A stretch of DNA of 64,000 nucleotides from NCBI RefSeq assembly GCF_035539115.1, contig NZ_DATLJA010000042.1, forward strand, positions 1-64,000. The letters are read 5' to 3'. Both the position numbers and the translations under genes were made by a program. Numbering within the stretch: position 1 is the first letter of the stretch; the number at the start of each line of letters is the position of its first letter. Positions 17,776-27,157 of the stretch are shown here, in pieces. The DNA is from Desulfitobacterium_A sp035539115. GTDB lineage: Bacteria > Bacillota > Desulfitobacteriia > Desulfitobacteriales > Desulfitobacteriaceae. The notes under the pieces were generated by a model that was given only the letters and a program-made list of their open reading frames with translations, was not told the origin of the DNA and ran no database searches.

Positions 17776-18948
17776 TTACCCTGCCTCGAAAACCGTACCT
17801 TCGGTGACGATATGATGATCTTGTATGACGGTTATACCTGAATGCGCGGAGTTCTTCTTATCCTTGGGCTGAATCTGACAATGACTCAGAATTTCAGTTT
17901 TCTCACCAATGATCGCCTTTTCAATATGCGTTTTGGCGTGAATTATGGCATGATGCAAAAGAATGCTGTCTTTAACCTGAGACTCTTCACCAACATAAAC
18001 TCCCGGAGCTAAGATTGAATTGCTGACCTCCCCTAAAATGATACAGCCATTACTGATCAAGCTGTTTTCAATTTTGGCCTTAGTGCCCACATAGTGAGGA
18101 GTCTGAACCATGTCATTAGAATAAATCCTGAATTCAGGGTCAAATAGGTTTATAGACTTCTGGGGACGAAGTGACTCCATGTTAGCCTCGTAATAACTTT
18201 CAATTGTTCCTACATCCTTCCAGTATCCCTGAAAAGGATAAGCGTAGAGTTTCCTTCCTTGGTTGAGTAACGCTGGGATAACATTCTTGCCAAAATCGTG
18301 CACTGAATTTTTATCCATCTCGTCCTCGTATAAGGCTTTCTTCAGGACTGGCCAGCTAAAAAGATAAATTCCCATGGAGGCTAAATTGCTTTCCGGTCGA
18401 AGAGGCTTTTCCTGGAACTTGGTGATTCTATTACCTTCATCCACACTCAGGATTCCGAAACGGGAGGCATCTTCCATAGGAACTTCGAGTGTGGAGAGGG
18501 TCACATCGGCCTCCTTTTCCTTATGAAATTCCAAAAGTGTTGCATAATTCATTTTATAAATGTGATCCCCGGAAATGACAAGAACGTAATCAGGGTCATA
18601 GTGATCGATAAAATTCATGTTTTGATAAATTGCATTAGCAGTTCCCTTATACCAGCTGCCCTCGGTTTCCCCCATATAGGGCGGGAGAATATTGACTCCG
18701 CCAGAGGCCCGATCAAGATCCCAGGCTGAACCTGTACCAATATAGGAATTGAGAATAAAGGGCTTATATTGCGTGAGTATTCCTACTGTATCAATATTTG
18801 AATGGGCACAGTTACTGAGGCTAAAATCAATGATTCGATATTTTCCGCCAAAGGAAACAGCGGGTTTGGCAATATTTCGAGTTAGGCAGCCTAATCGACT
18901 TCCCTGTCCCCCGGCTAAGAGCATAGCAATGCACTCTTTTTTCAGCAT
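17776..18948 (-). CDS. glgC: Glucose-1-phosphate adenylyltransferase
   Basis: Encodes 390 residues. It makes ADP-glucose from glucose-1-phosphate and ATP, the committed step of bacterial glycogen synthesis. The catalytic loop LLAGGQGSRLGCLT and the following KPAVSFGGKYRIIDFSLSNC are intact. The glucose-1-phosphate region GTANAIYQN and the metal site VLVISGDHIYKM are visible, and a beta-helix domain ends the protein. The pairing with glgD next door is typical of Firmicutes. Confidence 0.96.
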   Translation of the reverse strand: MLKKECIAMLLAGGQGSRLGCLTRNIAKPAVSFGGKYRIIDFSLSNCAHSNIDTVGILTQYKPFILNSYIGTGSAWDLDRASGGVNILPPYMGETEGSWYKGTANAIYQNMNFIDHYDPDYVLVISGDHIYKMNYATLLEFHKEKEADVTLSTLEVPMEDASRFGILSVDEGNRITKFQEKPLRPESNLASMGIYLFSWPVLKKALYEDEMDKNSVHDFGKNVIPALLNQGRKLYAYPFQGYWKDVGTIESYYEANMESLRPQKSINLFDPEFRIYSNDMVQTPHYVGTKAKIENSLISNGCIILGEVSNSILAPGVYVGEESQVKDSILLHHAIIHAKTHIEKAIIGEKTEILSHCQIQPKDKKNSAHSGITVIQDHHIVTEGTVFEAG

Positions 18949-19002
18949 ATTCCCACTTTCCTCTACTATCTTATATATTCGCTTGTCCTCAAATCATTCT
19001 TT

Positions 19003-21426
19003 TTAGCGGCACCGAATGTTCCAAATCTCAGCAGCGTATTCGGTAACGGTTCGGTCACTGGAAAACCGAGCGGATTGGGCGATATTAACAAGTGTAGATT
19101 TAGACCACTTTGTTTTTTGCGCGTAGAGGGTTAGCATTTTTTGATAGGTTTCATAATATGAACAAAAATCCTTAAGTACAAAAAACTCATCATTGTAATG
19201 CAGAAGAGAGTCATGGATCGTGAGAAATTCTCCGCCAACGTCTTGAAAGTAACCACAAACCAATTGGTCCATGATGCGCTTAAGATTGGGGTCTTTCAGA
19301 TATTCGTCCCATGCTTTATACCCACCTTGACTGGTGTAACGAAGAACCTCCTCGACGTTGAGCCCAAAAATGAAAATATGATCATCGCCGACTGCTTCGC
19401 GAATTTCGAGATTAGCACCGTCCAAGGTTCCCAGGGTCAATGCTCCATTCATCATGAATTTCATATTTCCTGTTCCCGAGGCTTCTCGGCCGGCAGTCGA
19501 GATTTGCTCACTGATATCGGCTGCGGGATAGATTAATTCACCTAAGGAAACATTGAAATTCTCAAGAAAGACAAGTTTGATCTTGTCATTAACGTCTTTG
19601 TCTGTATTGATCTTTTGAGCAAGGGTATTAATGAGTTTGATCAGGGTCTTGGCATAATGGTAACCCGGTGCAGCTTTTCCGCCAAAAATAAAGGTTTGGG
19701 GCTCAGTGAGGTAATCGGGATGAGCTTTCAATTGGTTATAAAGGTTCATAATTTTAAAAACGAACAGAAGTTGTCTCTTATAGGCATGAATTCTTTTCAC
19801 TTGGACATCAAACAAGGAAGAAGGGTCAAGTGCTAACCCTTGCTTTCCGTTAACGTACTGGATAAGCCGAAGTTTATTTTGTGTTTTGACTTCTGCCAAC
19901 TTTTCGAGAAAACTTGAATCGTTGAGGAAGGCCTTAAGTTTTGAGAGCTCTTCAGCATCCCTTTTCCAATGGGGACCAATCGCCTCTGTAATGAGCTGAG
20001 ATAATCCGGGATTGGCGGCATAGAGAAAACGGCGGTGACTTACCCCATTGGTTTTATTGTTGAAGCGCTGAGGGTACATCGTGTAAAATTGAGGAAAGAC
20101 GTTATCTTTGAGCAACCGGGTATGGAGTTTAGCGACACCATTTATTGAATGACTCCCGATCATTGCGAGATGAGCCATGTGAACGTGCCCGTCGAGAATG
20201 ATTCCCGAAGGAATGGCTGTCTGCGAGTCTTCGGCAAATTTCAGACGTCGTTCGACTTGAAAGCGGCGATCGATTTCTTCGATAAGCAGATAAATCCGAG
20301 GAAGAAGAGCTTGTAACATTTCAATCGGCCACTTTTCGAGGGCCTCAGGCATGATGGTATGATTGGTGTAGCTTGTGGCGCTAACGGTAATAGCCCAAGC
20401 GTCCTCCCAACCTAAGCCTTCTTCATCGATCAGGAGGCGCATCAATTCGGGAATGCAGAGTGCGGCATGGGTGTCATTAATGTGGATGGCCACCCACTGC
20501 GCAAAATCCTCGAATGAGGTGTTTCCCTTCTTATAACTCTGCAAAATCGAACCTAAACCTGCCGCCACAAAGAAGTACTCTTGTTTTAAACGCAATTCCC
20601 GACCTGCTCGATGACTATCCTCTGGATAAAGAATGGAAGAAATAGCCTCAACTTCGGATTTATAGCTCTGGGCTTGTTTAAATTCTCCCTTGTTAAATAA
20701 AGCTAAATCTAAACCAGCAGAGATCGGCTCAGCACTCCAAAGCCTCAGGTTATTGATGTAAAAAGGATTTCGATAACTAAAGACAGGTATGTCATAAGGA
20801 ACAGCCAGGATGGGTTCATAATCTTCATGGCTGAAGGTCAATTTTCCCTGGACGGATTCAACCCGTACGTGTCCCTTAAACCGGACAATGATAGATTTGT
20901 CCGGTTTGCGCATTTCCCAGGGATACCCGTTTTTCAGCCAGTTATCGGCAATTTCAGCTTGAAAACCATTGATCACTTTTTGCTCAAATAATCCATATTT
21001 GTAATGGATACCATTGCCATGGCCTTTGATGCCCTTGAAGGACATCGAGTCGAGAAAACAGGCTGCTAATCGACCTAAGCCACCATTTCCTAAACCAGCA
21101 TCACTTTCTTGGGCTAACAACTGATCAAGATTAATCTTAAGATCGGCTAGCCCTTCTCTGACCAAATCAAGAATCTCCATATTGACTAAATAAAAAGGGA
21201 GAAGTTTTCCAATTAGAAACTCCATCGAAAAGTAATACACGTGTTTTTCTTTTTCACGAGAATAAGCTTCATTGGACAAGGCACGGCATAAACTCACTTT
21301 TTCCTTAAGCAGGAGGACGAGGGCGTGATACTTATCCCAAGAAGTCCCTTCATCGATCGTTTTCCCTTCCGCCTCGGCGAACTTCTCTAAATAGGCTTGT
21401 TTGAAACTTTCCTTATCGAAAAACAA
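19003..21426 (-). CDS. glgP: Glycogen/maltodextrin phosphorylase
   Basis: Encodes 807 residues, full length for GT35 phosphorylases. It releases glucose-1-phosphate from alpha-1,4 glucans with inorganic phosphate. The PLP-lysine region EASGTGNMKFMMNGALTLGT is intact, and FNVSLGELIYPAADISEQIS is the conserved neighbouring block. The start is TTG with GGGGGAA 7 bases upstream. It lies between glgB and glgC, so synthesis and breakdown enzymes are co-transcribed and control must be largely post-translational. Confidence 0.95.
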   Translation of the reverse strand: MFFDKESFKQAYLEKFAEAEGKTIDEGTSWDKYHALVLLLKEKVSLCRALSNEAYSREKEKHVYYFSMEFLIGKLLPFYLVNMEILDLVREGLADLKINLDQLLAQESDAGLGNGGLGRLAACFLDSMSFKGIKGHGNGIHYKYGLFEQKVINGFQAEIADNWLKNGYPWEMRKPDKSIIVRFKGHVRVESVQGKLTFSHEDYEPILAVPYDIPVFSYRNPFYINNLRLWSAEPISAGLDLALFNKGEFKQAQSYKSEVEAISSILYPEDSHRAGRELRLKQEYFFVAAGLGSILQSYKKGNTSFEDFAQWVAIHINDTHAALCIPELMRLLIDEEGLGWEDAWAITVSATSYTNHTIMPEALEKWPIEMLQALLPRIYLLIEEIDRRFQVERRLKFAEDSQTAIPSGIILDGHVHMAHLAMIGSHSINGVAKLHTRLLKDNVFPQFYTMYPQRFNNKTNGVSHRRFLYAANPGLSQLITEAIGPHWKRDAEELSKLKAFLNDSSFLEKLAEVKTQNKLRLIQYVNGKQGLALDPSSLFDVQVKRIHAYKRQLLFVFKIMNLYNQLKAHPDYLTEPQTFIFGGKAAPGYHYAKTLIKLINTLAQKINTDKDVNDKIKLVFLENFNVSLGELIYPAADISEQISTAGREASGTGNMKFMMNGALTLGTLDGANLEIREAVGDDHIFIFGLNVEEVLRYTSQGGYKAWDEYLKDPNLKRIMDQLVCGYFQDVGGEFLTIHDSLLHYNDEFFVLKDFCSYYETYQKMLTLYAQKTKWSKSTLVNIAQSARFSSDRTVTEYAAEIWNIRCR

Positions 21427-21438
21427 ATGGGTTCCCCC

Positions 21439-23415
21439 TTATTTTCCAGAAGATCCTGATCCTTCGTGAAAAATTAACGTACTATCATGTTTATGAATTA
21501 AGGGCTTAAATATGACACTCGCCAAAGGAGGAACGCGGATTTCCAAAGAATACTTTTGATTGTGCCAGGGAACGTTTTGGGCACAGAGGAAACCGGGATT
21601 AAGCAGATGGGAGCCCCCAAACGCGTGCTGATCTGAGCTGAAAATCTCGCTATACAGACCTAACCGCGGAGCACCGATTCTAAATTTTTCATACGCGACA
21701 GGCTGAAAATTGATTAATACAATTAGGAATTCATGAGGATCTACTTTGTCCTGGCAATGGGAATACCGGCAAAAAACCAGAATACTTTGTTTGGAGTTAG
21801 TGGCATCAATCCAGGAAAATCCGGACCAATTGTGGTCATTTTCCCAAAGTGAACGCTCATTACGATAAAGTTGATTTAATGCCCGGGTGAAATCCTGATG
21901 CTTCCGATGCATTTCATAGTTTAGAAGTAGCCAATCTAGCTCATGATCGAAGCGCCATTCGCTAAATTGCGCGAATTCCCCTCCCATAAAGCACAGTTTC
22001 TTGCCGGGATGACAGATAAAGTAACAGTATAAACTTCGGAGCCCGGCGAATTTTTGTTCATAATTTCCGGGCATTTTACTAAGCAAGGACTTCTTTCCAT
22101 GCACGACTTCGTCATGGGACAAAGGTAGGATAAAATTCTCCGCAAAGGCATACATCATGGAAAAGGTCAGTTGCTGATGATGCTTAGGGCGTTCGTCAAA
22201 GTCGAGCTCTAGGTAATGCAAGGTATCATTCATCCAACCCATATTCCATTTGTAGTTAAAACTTAAGCCACCCAGTTCCTCTGGCCAGGAGACCAAGGGC
22301 CAGTCTGTTGCTTCTTCCGCAATCATTAAAGCCTCGGGATAATAGTGAAAGACCACCTCATTTAACTGACGGAGGAAGGCGATGGCCGCAAGGTCTTCAC
22401 GTCCCCCTTGGCTATTCCGTTTCCATGAACGACCTTCCTTGCCATAATCAAGATAGAGCATACTGCTTACACCATCGACCCGGAGACCTTCAATATGGTA
22501 TTGATCAAACCAGAAGAGAGCATTGGAAATAAGAAAGCTCCAAACCTCTGTCCGTGAAAAATCAAATTTATAGGTTCCCCACTGCTCATGGACATCCGCT
22601 TCGTAAAGCGAGGTCCCATCAAACCGTCCCAGACCGTGACTATCCTTACAGAAATGCCCGGGAACCCAATCGAGGATAACGCCGATTCCTACGTGATGGC
22701 ATTTATCAATGAAAGCCATCAGTTGCTGGGGAGTGCCATACCGACTCGTTGATGAGAAATAGCCGGTCACCTGATACCCCCAGGAACCATCATAGGGATG
22801 CTCCATCACGGGCAAAAGTTCAATATGGGTGTATCCCAGATCAAGCACATATGGAATAAGTTGCTCAGCCAATTCTTCATAACTTAAAAATGTGTCTTGT
22901 TCGTTATTGGCCGTTTTTTCATAACTATCTTCATTTCTTTTCCATGATCCAAGGTGGACTTCATAAATTAGCAGGGGCTTTTCTTTGATTTTGGACTCCC
23001 AACGGGACATCATCCATCCTTGATCCTGCCAAGGGTAGGTTAAGGAGTAAATTATCGAGGCTGTAGACGGTCTTTTTTCGGAAGAAAAGGCGAAAGGATC
23101 AGCTTTCAGAAGAACAGTTTTCTCCTGAGTTGTGATTTCATACTTATAAAGATCTCCCTCTTTGAGCCCTGGTATGAAGAGCGTCCATACCCCGCTTTCC
23201 CCTGCGGGGATCATGAAATTTTCCCTCCCACACCAATCATTGAAATCTCCTACAACGGAGACTTTTAATGCATTTGGTGCCCAGACCGCAAAATGTGTTC
23301 CTTTAATTCCTCCGCAGTTGAGAACGTGGGCCCCAAACCGCAGATAACTGTGATGAAGTTTTCCTTCGTTAAAAAAATAGAGTTCTTCAGCTGTGATGAA
23401 TTCGGTATTACTCAT
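21439..23415 (-). CDS. glgB: 1,4-alpha-glucan branching enzyme
   Basis: Encodes 658 residues. It forms alpha-1,6 branches in glycogen. An N-terminal CBM48 domain (about 20-115) precedes a GH13 barrel with GVILDWVPGHF, LRVDGVSSMLYLDYG (nucleophile Asp314), MIAEEATDWP (acid/base Glu) and LPLSHDEVVHGK (third carboxylate). It is the first gene of the glycogen operon and stands 12 bases before glgP. Its roughly 200-base upstream region holds a TATAAT on the minus strand, but I could not find a convincing -35 partner. Confidence 0.95.
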   Translation of the reverse strand: MSNTEFITAEELYFFNEGKLHHSYLRFGAHVLNCGGIKGTHFAVWAPNALKVSVVGDFNDWCGRENFMIPAGESGVWTLFIPGLKEGDLYKYEITTQEKTVLLKADPFAFSSEKRPSTASIIYSLTYPWQDQGWMMSRWESKIKEKPLLIYEVHLGSWKRNEDSYEKTANNEQDTFLSYEELAEQLIPYVLDLGYTHIELLPVMEHPYDGSWGYQVTGYFSSTSRYGTPQQLMAFIDKCHHVGIGVILDWVPGHFCKDSHGLGRFDGTSLYEADVHEQWGTYKFDFSRTEVWSFLISNALFWFDQYHIEGLRVDGVSSMLYLDYGKEGRSWKRNSQGGREDLAAIAFLRQLNEVVFHYYPEALMIAEEATDWPLVSWPEELGGLSFNYKWNMGWMNDTLHYLELDFDERPKHHQQLTFSMMYAFAENFILPLSHDEVVHGKKSLLSKMPGNYEQKFAGLRSLYCYFICHPGKKLCFMGGEFAQFSEWRFDHELDWLLLNYEMHRKHQDFTRALNQLYRNERSLWENDHNWSGFSWIDATNSKQSILVFCRYSHCQDKVDPHEFLIVLINFQPVAYEKFRIGAPRLGLYSEIFSSDQHAFGGSHLLNPGFLCAQNVPWHNQKYSLEIRVPPLASVIFKPLIHKHDSTLIFHEGSGSSGK

Positions 23416-23570
23416 TTAACCATCCCTTATGAAAGGATTTAATTGGAAACACTTATTTGATTATAACTTCTCGGTCTCCTCGTGGGTACGGAAAAGAAAC
23501 ACTTTTAAGCGTATATAAATAGTGACTTCTGCAGAATTAACAGGAATAAGTTGCCTCACGTTTAGTCAAT

Positions 23571-23612
23571 AAAAAACCACGGCCATAATTTATAAATAAT
23601 TATGTCGTGGTT
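23571..23612 (-). terminator. Rho-independent terminator upstream of the glycogen operon
   Basis: On the minus strand AACCACGACATAATT pairs with AATTATGGCCGTGGTT (one mismatch), followed by six T. It ends transcription of the gene at 23634 and separates it from glgB. Confidence 0.85.
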
Positions 23613-23633
23613 ATAATTCGTTATTAAGCTTGT

Positions 23634-24545
23634 TTAAGCTTGTAGTTTTTGTTGGTGTTTTGACATCATCTGTTTAACATTATCACCAAATCCCGAGAAA
23701 AACATGACTTGTAACCAAGATAAATAGTGACAGATCTCTTCATGTTGTTGAAGGTTAAATTCCATATAGGCGACAAGAGGCATATACTCAGTGTCATAAA
23801 GAAGGGATGCCGTAATTATTTCAGCAAAGCCCTCTGCAATTAGGGATTGAATTTCTGATGGTTCCTCGTAAAGTTTCCTTTGCAAATTTATGAAGCCTGG
23901 CGGTAAAACGCTTAGATCCTCGGTTAATTGATAGTGGATAAGGTGGACTAAGGAATGCAGAATCGAGATGAGAGATTGCTCCTCGTCATTTTGGGACGCA
24001 AAAAGGGCAAAACAGTGATATTGGGGCCAACACAATACGGATCCGCCCTGAATACTTAAATTCATGATCGGGATGAGGAATGGCTCCCGCGTAAGACCAG
24101 TTAAAAATCCGGGATATTTGTCTTTGAAGATTGCAACTGCTGTCGAGACTTGTTTGCGGGGCAAACAAAGCTTATTTTCCTCGATCTGGGCCATGTCGAG
24201 AACCTTGAGTAATTCGTGAATCTCCCCTTCAAAATACGCAAAACGTGCTTCTTCTGGACAATGCCCCAAGACGTGGTTGATCCAAAATGTCAGGGCATCT
24301 TCGGGAGGAATTAAAATATACTGGCAGCGTGCATGATAATGGCTAAATTGCAAATCTGTGGCGATCTGCCTTAAGTAGAGAATGAAATCCTGAAGCAAAT
24401 GCTTGTCCACGGAAATTAAGAGATCAAGAGCCTGGTGCAGGAGTTGACGTGCCTCCTGTGGGCTACTTATCTTTTTGAATCGTTCCCGCAGTAACACGAT
24501 TTGGTGATTCATCACGAGGATTTCTCTCGTGTTCTTCCGATACAT
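23634..24545 (-). CDS. Unknown protein with a degenerate metallopeptidase-like motif
   Basis: Encodes 303 residues, mostly helical, with no signal peptide or membrane segment. No named family is recognised. Around residues 213-260 a pattern resembling gluzincin metallopeptidases appears: LHSLVHLIHYQ, where HExxH would have Glu at the Ser, and about 40 residues later EGFAEIITAS, which resembles the third-ligand helix. If the similarity is real, the metal site may remain (His, His, Glu) but the catalytic Glu is lost. ATG 24545 has GGGGTG upstream; Met12 is a weaker alternative. It has its own terminator, and it is oriented with the NlpC/P60 gene lying downstream of nothing else on this strand. 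Confidence 0.6.
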   Translation of the reverse strand: MYRKNTREILVMNHQIVLLRERFKKISSPQEARQLLHQALDLLISVDKHLLQDFILYLRQIATDLQFSHYHARCQYILIPPEDALTFWINHVLGHCPEEARFAYFEGEIHELLKVLDMAQIEENKLCLPRKQVSTAVAIFKDKYPGFLTGLTREPFLIPIMNLSIQGGSVLCWPQYHCFALFASQNDEEQSLISILHSLVHLIHYQLTEDLSVLPPGFINLQRKLYEEPSEIQSLIAEGFAEIITASLLYDTEYMPLVAYMEFNLQQHEEICHYLSWLQVMFFSGFGDNVKQMMSKHQQKLQA

Positions 24546-24663
24546 CTAATCACACCCCAGTTCAAAGTTTTGAATTCCGTAATGAAGATTTCCTCATCAG
24601 TGTTCAAAATCCTTTGGCAAAGGATGTCTATCATTGACATGATAGGGAATATCATGTCAATGA

Positions 24664-25821
24664 TTATTCGCTAATCAAACGGCGGGCTCCCAAATACCGT
24701 GGGTCCCAATAGGAATTATTCATATTTTCATAGGTAACTCCTCCGTTGGAAGAGTCAATCATGGTGTTGTTTCCGGCGTAGATTCCTACATGGGTGGCAC
24801 CCGAACCATAGGTCGAAAAGAAAACCAGATCCCCGGCTTTTAAGTTTGAACGAGCAACAGAGGTTCCCTGATTATATTGGGATTGGGAGGTACGGGACAG
24901 ATCAATGCCAGCCTGACGGAAAACATATTGCGTAAAACCAGAACAGTCAAACCCGCTAGGTGAAGTACCGCCCCAGACATATGGCGTACCCAAAAACTGT
25001 GAGGCATAACTGAGAATGGCCCCCGCTCCTCCAGATATCGCCACAGGAGCGGATTCGCCAGAGCTTGTCCCGCCATCGGAGATAGGCTTCTGTGCAGCCA
25101 ATCGTGCTTCCAGCTCTTGTTGCGCGATTAACTGCTGAACCCGATCGGCATTCGACTTAGCGTTCAAAGTTGCCTGGTAGGTTGATTTTTCATTGGAACT
25201 CAATTGAGATACGAGGGTCTTCTGCTTATTGAGAGCCTCTTGTACGGTCTTCTGACTTTGGGCTTTAGCTTGGAGAATATTTTGTAAGGAGTCGTTCTTT
25301 TCTTTGATCTGCGCTTGTTGAGTCGATAGATCCTCATTGATTTGGCCGAGTTCTTGCTGCAATTTTCCATAGGTATTGACAACTGCGGAAACATCTTCGA
25401 TCCGGGCTAAGAAATCGGTTAAGTTCGTCGCTTGGAAAAGAACCTGAAGATAACTTGGAGCACCTTCTTCATAGCTAGTTCGCATGTATTGCCCTAACGC
25501 TTGAATATGATTTTGGCGTTCGGTTTCAAGTTCCTTTTGTTTACTTTCGAGGGCTTTCAAATTTTTCTGTTCCGCCGTTAACTCCTTTTGATAAGCAACG
25601 ACACTATCATTCAACGTTTGAATGGATTGTTGAAGGGCTGCAGCCTGAGTGGATGCACTGGAGACCTGCTGCTTCTGACCCGATAATTGTGAGCTCAGCT
25701 GATTATACTGAGATTGATATTGTTGAAGTTGGTCTTGCAAATTACTCGCATTAACAGGTTGAACCTGTAAGGTTGTTCCCATTAAGCTAAGGCAAAGAAT
25801 CGTTGTGAATATTTTCTTCAT
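24664..25821 (-). CDS. Secreted NlpC/P60 peptidoglycan endopeptidase with coiled coil
   Basis: Encodes 385 residues. A signal peptide (1-25, MKKIFTTILCLSLMGTTLQV then cleavage near NAS) is followed by a Gln/Ser-rich coiled coil (about 27-235), a short linker and a C-terminal NlpC/P60 domain (about 262-385). The catalytic Cys293 is in GFDCSGF and His344 in THVGIYAGN. The architecture resembles CwlO-type DL-endopeptidases, which cut peptide stems in the wall and are held by FtsEX through the coiled coil; that partner is known for the family, not seen here. It probably acts in growth or separation. Confidence 0.9.
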   Translation of the reverse strand: MKKIFTTILCLSLMGTTLQVQPVNASNLQDQLQQYQSQYNQLSSQLSGQKQQVSSASTQAAALQQSIQTLNDSVVAYQKELTAEQKNLKALESKQKELETERQNHIQALGQYMRTSYEEGAPSYLQVLFQATNLTDFLARIEDVSAVVNTYGKLQQELGQINEDLSTQQAQIKEKNDSLQNILQAKAQSQKTVQEALNKQKTLVSQLSSNEKSTYQATLNAKSNADRVQQLIAQQELEARLAAQKPISDGGTSSGESAPVAISGGAGAILSYASQFLGTPYVWGGTSPSGFDCSGFTQYVFRQAGIDLSRTSQSQYNQGTSVARSNLKAGDLVFFSTYGSGATHVGIYAGNNTMIDSSNGGVTYENMNNSYWDPRYLGARRLISE

Positions 25822-25932
25822 TTAAATAACTCCACTTCCTTAGGTTGCTCAATCAATGTTTGTTGAAAATTATTATGTATTATTTCGACAGAAAACCAAA
25901 AAGTCCTTGTGGAGTTGTCTGGAAAAATTTTT

Positions 25933-27102
25933 TTAAGGCAACAATCGAGCTCGGGTAATACTTTTATCTCCATACTTTTCTTTGATGGAATCGATTACTT
26001 TTACTAACTTTTCGCGATCTTTTTCAGGTTCGTCAAACAAAGCCAGCTGGCCCTTATCCTGATTCACAAGATTTTGCAGGGTTATCCCAATCAAACGGAT
26101 GGCTTGGCTTAGCGATACTTCCTGCAGGAGTTGACAGGCTTCTTGATAAATTACATCTTCAAGATTGGTAGCTTGGTTTAGGGTATGGGATCGAGATATA
26201 GTGCGGAAATCAGAATAACGGACTTTAAGAGTAATAGTTTTTCCTTTGAGTTGCTCTTTACGAAGATTTTGACCGATATCACAAGCGAGTTCCAGCAGAA
26301 TCTTCTTTAATACATCACGATCCGTAAGGTCAGAGTCGAAAGTCGTTTCCCGGCCGATGGATTTTACCTCCCGCTCACTTTCCACCGGCCGGTCATCAAT
26401 TCCCCGGGCCAAAGCATATATCTGCCTTCCCCAAGTACCAAAGAGATGGGCGAGGTATTCCTGATCAAGTTGTCGCAGCTCGCGAAGTGTACGGATATTC
26501 AAACGATGGAGACGCTCAGCCGTTTTTTCGCCGACTCCCCAGATTCGCTCGATGGGCAAAGGATCAAGAAACTCTTGAACATGAATAAGATCCACCACCA
26601 CAAAACCATTGGGTTTTTCCAAGTCAGAAGCAAGTTTAGCAAGAAATTTATTACTTGCCACACCTACGGAAGCAATTAGGTCGAGTTCATTCTTAATTCG
26701 TTCTTTAATCGTTTGCGCGATTTCTTCTGCAGAACCAAATAATCGGGTTGAAGCGGTAACATCTAAAAAAGCTTCGTCAAGGGAAATGGGCTCGACTAAA
26801 GGTGTATATGTTAAAAATATATCTCGAATTTGCCGTGATACCTGCCGATATTTTTTACCATTCACTGGCAAAAAGACCGCTTGAGGGCAGCGTCGATACG
26901 CTTCAGCTAAGGGCATTGCTGAATGAATACCCATCTTGCGCGCTTCATATGAAGCAGTAGACACGACGCCTCGACTATCTGGCTTCCCTCCGACCACGAC
27001 CGGCCGGTTCTGGAGAGCAGGATTATCACGTTGCTCAACCGAGGCAAAGAAAGCGTCCATATCGATATGGATTATTTGACGCAAGTGAGTATCACTGCTC
27101 AT
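25933..27102 (-). CDS. dinB: DNA polymerase IV (DinB, Y-family)
   Basis: Encodes 389 residues. It is a translesion polymerase. The catalytic carboxylates are in IHIDMDAFFASVEQRDNP near the start and SLDEAFLDV in the palm. The helix-hairpin-helix region (IWGVGEKTAERLHRLNI) and little-finger domain follow. The tail has QLALFDEP, a match to the beta-clamp binding pentapeptide. GAGGTGA stands before the ATG. It is a single gene; I did not find a convincing LexA box upstream. Confidence 0.94.
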   Translation of the reverse strand: MSSDTHLRQIIHIDMDAFFASVEQRDNPALQNRPVVVGGKPDSRGVVSTASYEARKMGIHSAMPLAEAYRRCPQAVFLPVNGKKYRQVSRQIRDIFLTYTPLVEPISLDEAFLDVTASTRLFGSAEEIAQTIKERIKNELDLIASVGVASNKFLAKLASDLEKPNGFVVVDLIHVQEFLDPLPIERIWGVGEKTAERLHRLNIRTLRELRQLDQEYLAHLFGTWGRQIYALARGIDDRPVESEREVKSIGRETTFDSDLTDRDVLKKILLELACDIGQNLRKEQLKGKTITLKVRYSDFRTISRSHTLNQATNLEDVIYQEACQLLQEVSLSQAIRLIGITLQNLVNQDKGQLALFDEPEKDREKLVKVIDSIKEKYGDKSITRARLLP

Positions 27103-27157
27103 TGATTTATCACCTCATTATTCTATAAGAAGCAACCTCCATTATATCACTCGTCAT

